A stretch of DNA of 64,000 bases, taken from contig DGSO01000013.1 in NCBI GenBank assembly GCA_002393945.1, positions 124,001 through 188,000 of the forward strand, written 5' to 3'. The DNA comes from Bacteroidales bacterium UBA4360. Its GTDB lineage: Bacteria > Bacteroidota > Bacteroidia > Bacteroidales > UBA932. Shown here one piece after another: positions 57,905 to 64,000 of this stretch (its first letter is position 1; the number at the start of each line of letters is the position of its first letter). The notes beneath the pieces were generated by a model. It was not told where the DNA came from and did no database searches. It saw only the letters and a list, made by a program, of their open reading frames with translations. The position numbers and the translations under genes were made by a program.

Positions 57905-60093
57905 AATTCCGTATAAATTCTGAATATAAACCCTCGGGAGACCAGCCAGAGGCCATTGACGGCCTTGTGAAGGCTCTGAGCCAGGGAGTGAACGACGTTA
58001 CCCTGCTGGGTGTGACCGGCAGCGGAAAGACGTTCACCATGGCAAATGTAATCGAGCGCCTGCAGCGTCCGGCCCTCATTTTGAGCCATAACAAGACGCT
58101 GGCAGCCCAGCTTTACGGGGAGTTCAAAGCCTTTTTCCCGGACAATGCAGTGGAGTATTTCGTCTCTTACTATGACTATTATCAGCCGGAGGCATATATC
58201 CCCACTACGGATACCTACATTGAGAAGGATCTTTCCATAAACGACAAGATAGACGAGCTCAGGGTAAGTGCGGCATCGGCCCTTATGAGCGGCAGGCGCG
58301 ACGTGATTGTAATCAGCTCGGTGTCCTGCCTGTACGGCATCGGCAATCCGGAAGATTTTCACGATCAGACGGTTACCGTCCAGAAAGGGCAGGCCATGTC
58401 AATGACAAGGCTGCTTTACAAACTGGTGGACGCTCTCTACTACAGGACTGAGACCGATTTCAAGCGCGGCTCTTTCCGCGTGCGTGGAGACACCGTGGAC
58501 ATTTTCCTCGGCGGTGCCGATTATGCCGTGCGCATCGAATTCTTCGGGGACGAGGTGGACGGCATAGCCCTTATCGATCCGGTAACCGGAGCCATTTTCG
58601 AGAGGCTCGACAAAATTGACCTTTATCCCGCCAAGAACTTCATCACTTCCAAGGAAAAGGGTGCAAAGGCGGTGCTGCAGATTCAGGACGACCTTATAAA
58701 GCAGGTGGAGTATTTCGAATCCATCGGCAAGTTTCTTGAGGCTAAACGCCTGAAGCAGAGGGTGGAATACGACATGGAGATGATTAAGGAGATGGGGTAC
58801 TGTCCCGGGGTAGAGAATTATTCTAGGTATTTCGACGGCCGCAAACCGGGGGAGAGGCCTTTCACGCTGATAGACTATTTCCCCAAGGACTTTGTATGCT
58901 TCATCGACGAAAGCCACGTGACGCTGCCACAGATAAGGGCTATGTTCGGCGGTGACCACTCCCGTAAGGAAACTCTGGTGGAGTACGGATTCCGCCTTCC
59001 TGCTGCAAGTGACAACAGGCCTCTGACCTTCGATGAATTCGAGGCCGTGACGGGACAGAAAGTCTACGTCAGCGCAACTCCTTCGGATTACGAACTGGAA
59101 AAGAGCGAAGGCCTTGTGGTAGAGCAGATTGTGCGGCCTACCGGTCTTCTGGACCCTCCTATCGAAGTGCGCCCCACAAAGAACCAGGTGGACGACCTGA
59201 TGGAAGAGATACGCGTACGCGCCGCCAAGGACGAGCGCGTCCTTGTAACGACGCTGACAAAACGCATGGCGGAAGAACTGGACAGCTACTTCACCAAAAT
59301 GGGCGTCCGCTGCCGCTACATCCATTCCGATGTCGATACTGCCGAACGTGTGGAAATCATCGAGGATTTCAAGAACGGACTTTTCGACGTTCTCATCGGC
59401 GTAAACCTTCTGAGGGAAGGCCTTGATATACCCACCGTTTCGCTTGTCGCCATCCTCGATGCCGACAAAGAGGGCTTCCTCCGAAGCGGCAGGGCCCTTA
59501 CCCAGACTGCAGGCCGTGCCGCCCGCAACGTCAACGGCCTCGTAATAATGTATGCCGATACCATTACCCGTTCCATGGATGAAACCATCCGCGAAACGGC
59601 CCGCCGCCGTGCAAAGCAGCAGGAGTATAACCAGCTTCACGGAATTACCCCCACCCAGGTGCAGGTGCGCTCCAATATCCTTGTGAGCGAGCTTGTTACG
59701 ACCAAGGAGGATACTTCACATATCAGCGGTTTCCTGAACCCTGCGCTCAAGAACAGCGTTACCGGCCATGTGAGCGCCAAGGATTCCGTATCCGACCCTA
59801 CTTATGTGCCGAGTGCCAGCGAGCTGGGCTCAGGAGACGTCTCTGTAGGTTTGGGCCATGATGCCGTGAGGGAAAGCAAATCGGCCTATGTGGACGGATA
59901 CATCGCCGCAGACCTTGCAGCCGTGCTCCAGGACCCCGTAATACGTTCGATGTCGCGTGAACAGGTAGAGAAGGCAGCTGCGGAATCGCGCCGCAAGATG
60001 CAGAAAGCCGCGGCAGACCTTGATTTCACAGCAGCAGCACGTTACCGCGATGAGATGTGGGCCCTTGAGGAGTATCTGAAGGTATGGCGTTGA
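57901..60093 (+). CDS. uvrB: Excinuclease ABC subunit B
   Basis: A 730-residue DNA repair helicase-like protein that verifies damage in nucleotide excision repair. Walker A is GVTGSGKTFT, the beta-hairpin YYDYYQPEAYIP, DEAD-type motif IDESHVT, and ATPsDYE, NLLREGLDIP and QTAGRAARN follow. The C-terminal UVR motif is VEKAAAESRRKMQKAAADLD. About 50 extra residues (from SHISGFLNPALKN) lie between the helicase core and the UVR motif, making it longer than the common 660-680. Overlaps rel by four bases. Confidence 0.96.
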   Translation: MKFRINSEYKPSGDQPEAIDGLVKALSQGVNDVTLLGVTGSGKTFTMANVIERLQRPALILSHNKTLAAQLYGEFKAFFPDNAVEYFVSYYDYYQPEAYIPTTDTYIEKDLSINDKIDELRVSAASALMSGRRDVIVISSVSCLYGIGNPEDFHDQTVTVQKGQAMSMTRLLYKLVDALYYRTETDFKRGSFRVRGDTVDIFLGGADYAVRIEFFGDEVDGIALIDPVTGAIFERLDKIDLYPAKNFITSKEKGAKAVLQIQDDLIKQVEYFESIGKFLEAKRLKQRVEYDMEMIKEMGYCPGVENYSRYFDGRKPGERPFTLIDYFPKDFVCFIDESHVTLPQIRAMFGGDHSRKETLVEYGFRLPAASDNRPLTFDEFEAVTGQKVYVSATPSDYELEKSEGLVVEQIVRPTGLLDPPIEVRPTKNQVDDLMEEIRVRAAKDERVLVTTLTKRMAEELDSYFTKMGVRCRYIHSDVDTAERVEIIEDFKNGLFDVLIGVNLLREGLDIPTVSLVAILDADKEGFLRSGRALTQTAGRAARNVNGLVIMYADTITRSMDETIRETARRRAKQQEYNQLHGITPTQVQVRSNILVSELVTTKEDTSHISGFLNPALKNSVTGHVSAKDSVSDPTYVPSASELGSGDVSVGLGHDAVRESKSAYVDGYIAADLAAVLQDPVIRSMSREQVEKAAAESRRKMQKAAADLDFTAAARYRDEMWALEEYLKVWR

Positions 60094-60115
60094 TATTAAA
60101 TTTTTTTCAAATAAG

Positions 60116-60147
60116 TTTGGTGGTGTGAAAAATAATGCGTAAATTTG
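60116..60147 (+). promoter_or_regulatory. Promoter of the ompA-like gene
   Basis: TTTG (60116-60119), 20 bases, TAAATTTG (60140-60147). Full consensus; 45-base leader. Confidence 0.8.
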
Positions 60148-60192
60148 CGGTTGTAGTGATTTAAGGCAAAACTAAAAACATTATACTCTATT

Positions 60193-61425
60193 ATGAAAAG
60201 TATGAAAACATTCTTTGGAGTTCTTGCTGCAGCAAGCCTCCTCTTCTCTGTGAACGCTTTCGCTCAGGAGAATGCAAACCGTGACGAGAACGGCAACGTC
60301 GTTCGCGGTCCTTACGAGACCAACGCTCTCGGTGACAACTGGTTCGTTGGTGGTGCTATCGGTGCCAACTCTACTTGGAACTGGAAGAATACAGGTAAGA
60401 TTCCTTTCGTTACCGCTCCTGGTCTTGCAATCGACCTCACTGTAGGTAAGTGGATTTCTCCTGAATGGGGCTTTGGTTTCCGCTGGAGCGGTCTTACCAA
60501 CGATGTGCCCTACACAACCAATCCCTTCACTTATCCTCTGTTTGGAAATGCCCAGAGCCAGTTTACCGCTGACTTCCTCATCAACATGTCAAGCCTTATC
60601 GACGGTTATATGGAGTCTCGCACTTGGACTTGGGTAATGTATCCTTTTGCCGGTATTGAGTTCTATGGCAACTGGAATCCTCTCAAAGCAAATCATGAGT
60701 GGATACTTGGTCTCGGCTCAAAGGTGTTCTGGCATCCTGAGTGGATCGGTGAAAAGTGGGATCTCACCATCGACAACCGCTTCGGCATGACTCCTGATGC
60801 TGCTATCGCTCCCAATGATGGCGGATTGATCGACTTCCCCTTCGCACTTACCATCGGTGCTGCTTACAAGATTGGCAAGAGCGGTTTCCAGCGTCACAGC
60901 AGCGTAGTTCCTGCTATCATCCCTGTTCCTTTCACCACCGAACAGTATGAAGACCTCAGCGGTAAGGTTGCAGAGCTCGAGAAGGAAAACGCAGCTCTCA
61001 AGGACAAGATCGCAGCCCTCGAGAATGAGGTTGCTCCTCTCCGTCAGCTCGTAAACGGCCAGACCTACCTCTATGACAACGGCACCTTCACTGCAGTTGA
61101 TGCAGCCGCCGGCGCCCCTGTCACCCTCTACTTCGACTGCGGCAGCGCTACCCTCAGCGCTCGTGAAAAGGCTCACTTCGAGTACTTCACCAAGAACGTT
61201 GTCAACGAGAACACCAAGCTCTCCGTCAACGGTTACGCAGACAAGCAGACCGGTTCCGCAAAGCGCAACCAGCAGCTCTCCGAGCAGCGCGTAAAGACTG
61301 TTGTTGACCTCCTCAAGAAGGCAGGCGCAGCTGAAGAAAACATCGAGAGCGCAGCTCACGGTGCAACCGTACAGCCTTTCGACAGCGCAGCTAAGAACCG
61401 CGTAGTTACCATCGAGGTTAAGTAA
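60193..61425 (+). CDS. OmpA-family outer-membrane protein
   Basis: A 410-residue major surface protein type. The signal peptide ends FSVNAFAQ. An N-terminal beta-barrel rich in aromatic strands covers about 25-240, a heptad coiled coil (LSGKVAELEKENAALKDKI) about 255-285, and the C-terminal OmpA peptidoglycan-binding domain includes LYFDCGSATLSAREKAHFEY, NGYADKQTGS, LSEQRVKTVV and KNRVVTIEVK. It should tether the outer membrane to peptidoglycan. Consensus promoter and strong terminator suggest a highly expressed monocistronic gene. Confidence 0.94.
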   Translation: MKSMKTFFGVLAAASLLFSVNAFAQENANRDENGNVVRGPYETNALGDNWFVGGAIGANSTWNWKNTGKIPFVTAPGLAIDLTVGKWISPEWGFGFRWSGLTNDVPYTTNPFTYPLFGNAQSQFTADFLINMSSLIDGYMESRTWTWVMYPFAGIEFYGNWNPLKANHEWILGLGSKVFWHPEWIGEKWDLTIDNRFGMTPDAAIAPNDGGLIDFPFALTIGAAYKIGKSGFQRHSSVVPAIIPVPFTTEQYEDLSGKVAELEKENAALKDKIAALENEVAPLRQLVNGQTYLYDNGTFTAVDAAAGAPVTLYFDCGSATLSAREKAHFEYFTKNVVNENTKLSVNGYADKQTGSAKRNQQLSEQRVKTVVDLLKKAGAAEENIESAAHGATVQPFDSAAKNRVVTIEVK

Positions 61426-61447
61426 TTTAACTTAAAGATTACATTTA

Positions 61448-61478
61448 AAGCATCTCCTTCGGGAGGTGCTTTTTTTTT
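61448..61478 (+). terminator. Terminator after the ompA-like gene
   Basis: AAGCATCTCC (61448-61457), tetraloop TTCG, GGAGGTGCTT (61462-61471), then a run of Ts. A UUCG-capped stem. Confidence 0.9.
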
Positions 61479-61480
61479 AC

Positions 61481-61488
61481 TATCTTTG
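61481..61488 (+). promoter_or_regulatory. Candidate -7 box of aguA
   Basis: TATCTTTG, directly after the terminator T-run and seven bases before the ATG at 61496; no TTG at the -33 position. Confidence 0.5.
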
Positions 61489-61495
61489 CAGCGTT

Positions 61496-62536
61496 ATGAG
61501 ACTACCGGCAGAATGGGAAAAACAGGGCTTTGTGCAGCTCACATGGCCACATAAGGATTCACTTTGGTATGAAGTGGAAAAGGTTCAGCTTTGCTATACC
61601 AAGATAGCGGAAGCTATTCTTAGGTATGAGCCGCTTGTGATAGTCGGCAGGTCAGAGGCCGAATGCCGTCAGGACCTTGCTCGCTGCGCGAATGAACTTG
61701 GTCTTTCACTGGACATTGACGCTATCCGCTTTGCAGAGTGTGACATCAATGACACCTGGGCCCGCGACCATGGTGGTATATCTGTTCTGGGGGCCGACGG
61801 AAGCAAGTACGTCCTGGATTTCGTGTTCAACGGTTGGGGACTTAAATTCGCTGCCGACCTTGACAACCAGATTACCCGCGGGATGTTCTCCCAGGGCGTT
61901 TTCGCCTCTGATGTGAAGCGTGTTGACATGAGGCCGTATGTCCTAGAAGGCGGCAGCATCGACACTGACGGCGAAGGTTCGCTGCTTACCACCACGGAGT
62001 GTCTTACATCTCTTAACAGGAACGAATACCTTACTAAAGAGGAGATTGAGAAGCATCTGTCCAAAGCCTTCGGCCTCAAGCGTATACTTTGGCTGGATCA
62101 TGGTACTATAGCAGGGGATGACACGGACAGCCACGTCGATATCCTGGCCAGATTCTGCAGCAATGACACCATAGCGTATACCTCCTGCGATGATCCTTCC
62201 GATGAGAATTATGCGTCGCTCAAGGCCATGGAAGAGCAGCTCAAAACCTTCCGTACGCTTGATGGAAAGCCATACAGACTTGTTGCTCTGCCGCTGCCTG
62301 ACGCAATGTACCTGGACGATTACCGCCTTCCCGGTTCATACGCCAATTTCCTCATCATAAACGGCGCTGTACTCGTGCCTGGAGCAGGATCTGCCAAGGA
62401 TGCCCAGGTAGAAGAAACGCTCCGGAAAGTATTCCCGGAGCGTAATATCGAGGTGATAGACTGCAGGCCTCTTCTTTCAGGCCACGGCGGGCTTCACTGC
62501 ATCACGATGAATTATCCTGAAGGCTACTTGGCGTAG
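61496..62536 (+). CDS. aguA: Agmatine deiminase
   Basis: A 346-residue enzyme of the peptidyl-arginine-deiminase fold converting agmatine to N-carbamoylputrescine. Family marks are DTWARDHGGI, EGGSIDTDGEGSLLTT, the WLDHGTIAGDDTDSHVD region, and the catalytic cysteine in GHGGLHCITMN. ATG 61496 (MRLPAEWEKQG) matches family starts; ten further codons are open upstream but precede the -7 box. The product feeds the enzyme encoded convergently, whose gene overlaps this 3' end by 13 bases. Confidence 0.95.
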   Translation: MRLPAEWEKQGFVQLTWPHKDSLWYEVEKVQLCYTKIAEAILRYEPLVIVGRSEAECRQDLARCANELGLSLDIDAIRFAECDINDTWARDHGGISVLGADGSKYVLDFVFNGWGLKFAADLDNQITRGMFSQGVFASDVKRVDMRPYVLEGGSIDTDGEGSLLTTTECLTSLNRNEYLTKEEIEKHLSKAFGLKRILWLDHGTIAGDDTDSHVDILARFCSNDTIAYTSCDDPSDENYASLKAMEEQLKTFRTLDGKPYRLVALPLPDAMYLDDYRLPGSYANFLIINGAVLVPGAGSAKDAQVEETLRKVFPERNIEVIDCRPLLSGHGGLHCITMNYPEGYLA

Positions 62537-63408
62537 CGTTTCAGCAGGTTGTCATAAGCGTCTATGCGGCGGTCTCTAAGGAAGGGCCAGCCGCGGCGTA
62601 CGTATTCGCACTGTTCAAGATCCAGTTCTACTACATGCACGCCTTCTTCTGACTTTTCGAATTCTGTCAGAAGCTCTCCCTGGGCACCTGTAATGAATGA
62701 GTGCCCCCAGAAATCAATGCCGGTTGAATGGCCTGTAGGATCGGGTTCTATGCCTGTGCGGTTTGCGGTTATGACAGGAAGACCGTTTGCGACGGCGTGT
62801 CCTCTCTGTACAAGCTGCCAGGCCTGTCTCTGCTGGGCCTGTTCCCAGTCGGGGTCTGTGGGGACTCCGCCGATAGCTGTAGGATAAATGAGCATCTCTG
62901 CCCCGCTCAGGGCCATAAGGCGGGCGGCTTCCGGATACCACTGGTCCCAGCATACAAGAACGCCCAGCGTGCCGACAGATGTCTTTATCGGCTCAAAGCC
63001 AAGGTCTCCGGGGGTGAAGTAGAACTTCTCGTAGAAGAGAGGGTCGTCCGGAATGTGCATCTTGCGGTACTTGCCGGCAATCGTTCCGTCTTTTTCGAGA
63101 ACGACGGCCGTGTTGTGATAGATGCCGGGTGCGCGGCGTTCAAACAGCGAGAGAACAAGGACTATTCCAAGTTCCTTTGCAATGGCTCCGAACCTTTCTG
63201 TGGAAGGTCCGGGAATGGGTTCGGCAAGGTCACAGAGCTTGGCATTCTCTTCTTGACAGAAATATAAGCTGTTGTGAAGTTCTTGAAGTACAACGAGTTC
63301 TGCGCCCTTATCGGCAGCGTTTCTTATGTTTGCTTCCAGTTTCTTGATGTTGTCCTCTATAGAGGCGGAGCAGCTCTGCTGTATGAGCCCGACTTTCAAC
63401 TTTCTCAT
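62524..63408 (-). CDS. aguB: N-carbamoylputrescine amidase
   Basis: A 294-residue nitrilase-superfamily amidase releasing putrescine, CO2 and ammonia. The Glu-Lys-Cys triad is seen in VLQELHN, YRKMHIPDDP and VLVCWDQWYPEAARL. PTAIGGVPTDP is typical for AguB rather than other nitrilases. With aguA it completes arginine-derived putrescine synthesis. Its start lies four bases inside the end of the HAD gene, so the two are co-transcribed. Confidence 0.95.
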   Translation of the reverse strand: MRKLKVGLIQQSCSASIEDNIKKLEANIRNAADKGAELVVLQELHNSLYFCQEENAKLCDLAEPIPGPSTERFGAIAKELGIVLVLSLFERRAPGIYHNTAVVLEKDGTIAGKYRKMHIPDDPLFYEKFYFTPGDLGFEPIKTSVGTLGVLVCWDQWYPEAARLMALSGAEMLIYPTAIGGVPTDPDWEQAQQRQAWQLVQRGHAVANGLPVITANRTGIEPDPTGHSTGIDFWGHSFITGAQGELLTEFEKSEEGVHVVELDLEQCEYVRRGWPFLRDRRIDAYDNLLKRYAK

Positions 63409-64000
63409 TTGTATCGTGTAAACTGTTTGAGTTCCGTATCGGCCTTTACCTTATCTATGATTGAGCATACGAGGCGGAAGGTCCTTGAATCCTTAGTATA
63501 GCTTGCCGGGGTGATGAAGTTCGCCCTTCCCTGGCGGAGCAGCTTGCGTGCGTTCTCCTTCTTTCCGGGACGTGAAGGATCGAAAACGGCAATGGCGTTA
63601 CCTCCGAACATGTTTACGAGTTTCATGGAGGGAACGTCGGTCTCTCCGTCGCCGAAGTAAATCATGTTGGTGAAGGGGATGCGTTTTGCATCATCGGCAA
63701 GGGATTCATTCACCTTGACGGCGTCGCGGGAAGAGAAGATGCCTTTCTGTATCTTGAACAGATACTGGGTCTTTGCGGTATAATCGACTGCGATTCCGGG
63801 CCATTCGGCTTCTCCGTTCTCGTCATAGATGAAACTGCCGGCGAAGATATGCTTGAATTCTTTTGCGATGGGAGAACCTTCAATGATTTCCGTGAGGCCC
63901 GATGAATTGATATAGTGTTCTACGATTACGTCGTGGGCTTTGCCATACTCGTTCACGTTCTTGAACCAGTCACGTACACCGTCGTAGAGTTTAATGTCGG
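63405..64000 (-). CDS. HAD-superfamily hydrolase, 5' end outside the window
   Basis: At least 198 residues; the frame stays open to base 64000. Readable parts are DGVRDWFKNVNEYGKAHDVIVEH near the edge (given here as DGVRDWFKN and HDVIVEH), and HAD motif IV in IYFGDGETDVPSMKLV. The N-terminal DxD nucleophile must lie upstream of the window. ASYTKDSRTFRLVCSIIDKV closes the protein. It resembles Bacteroidota HAD phosphatases of unknown substrate. A start inside the window (GTG 63956) is possible but would leave the domain incomplete. Confidence 0.8.
   Translation of the reverse strand, partial: DIKLYDGVRDWFKNVNEYGKAHDVIVEHYINSSGLTEIIEGSPIAKEFKHIFAGSFIYDENGEAEWPGIAVDYTAKTQYLFKIQKGIFSSRDAVKVNESLADDAKRIPFTNMIYFGDGETDVPSMKLVNMFGGNAIAVFDPSRPGKKENARKLLRQGRANFITPASYTKDSRTFRLVCSIIDKVKADTELKQFTRYK

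Noticed and set aside
58399..59640. 413-codon open frame on the minus strand
   Set aside because: Antisense to uvrB; no recognisable domain.

Overview
The window looks like a chromosomal segment of a Bacteroidota bacterium, most likely an uncultured gut-type member of the Bacteroidales. The reasons are the promoters (many TTTG/TTG-N19-20-TAnnTTTG boxes), a zinc-free type B ribosomal protein L31, a BaiN-like flavoprotein, M16 and OmpA-type surface proteins, a trimeric [FeFe] hydrogenase and typical Bacteroidales protein sequences. No rRNA, CRISPR array, transposase or integrase was seen. Four tRNA genes are present (Glu-CTC, Thr-CGT, Lys-TTT, Lys-CTT).

Layout. 1-3450: the end of a two-component system, a possible 32-codon membrane peptide, pgeF, a short YdeI-like gene and a flavodoxin-fold reductase. 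3453-16126: a defence-type accessory block. It begins with about 870 bases of degenerate sequence and hairpins, followed by a four-gene operon: SNF2-type helicase with DUF3883, DUF1156 DNA methyltransferase, HEPN-DUF499 ATPase, and an unrecognised 401-residue zinc-ribbon protein. It ends in about 740 bases rich in inverted repeats. 16127-19325: a four-gene operon with dtd and a Na/Pi cotransporter. 19329-26326: a lipoprotein, a small heat-shock protein behind a striking palindrome, two acyltransferase-like proteins, L31, and glmM-namZ. 26425-31836: tRNA-Glu, the six-gene tyrS-rbfA-permease-ABC operon on the minus strand, and tRNA-Thr. 31928-36153: an M16 protease lipoprotein, mannose-1-phosphate guanylyltransferase and two tRNA-Lys genes. 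36258-43883: hydEGF on plus facing hydBAC on minus, a complete NAD-linked [FeFe] hydrogenase with its maturases. 44025-49935: a tightly packed seven-gene operon (BaiN-like, FKBP, PnuC, BadF-type kinase, RecR, GltD-like, QueC). 49985-64000: CorA, ribosomal protein S1, RNase Z, a glucosaminidase, MltG, Rel, UvrB, OmpA, the two agmatine-to-putrescine enzymes, and a HAD hydrolase that runs off the edge.

How it fits together. Hydrogen metabolism is concentrated at 36-44 kb: maturases and structural subunits converge with interlocked stop codons. Cell-wall metabolism recurs in glmM, namZ, the GH73-LysM glucosaminidase and mltG. The defence block is the most unusual part. Its first three genes match the helicase-methylase-ATPase architecture. 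The fourth gene, the low-GC middle of the methyltransferase and the structured leader are not explained by that architecture.

Smaller oddities are a short genomic repeat inserted in frame in a histidine kinase and bridging two other genes, a HydF lacking the usual G4 motif, a Rel protein whose hydrolase site is degraded, and two genes that appear to be transcribed with almost no leader.
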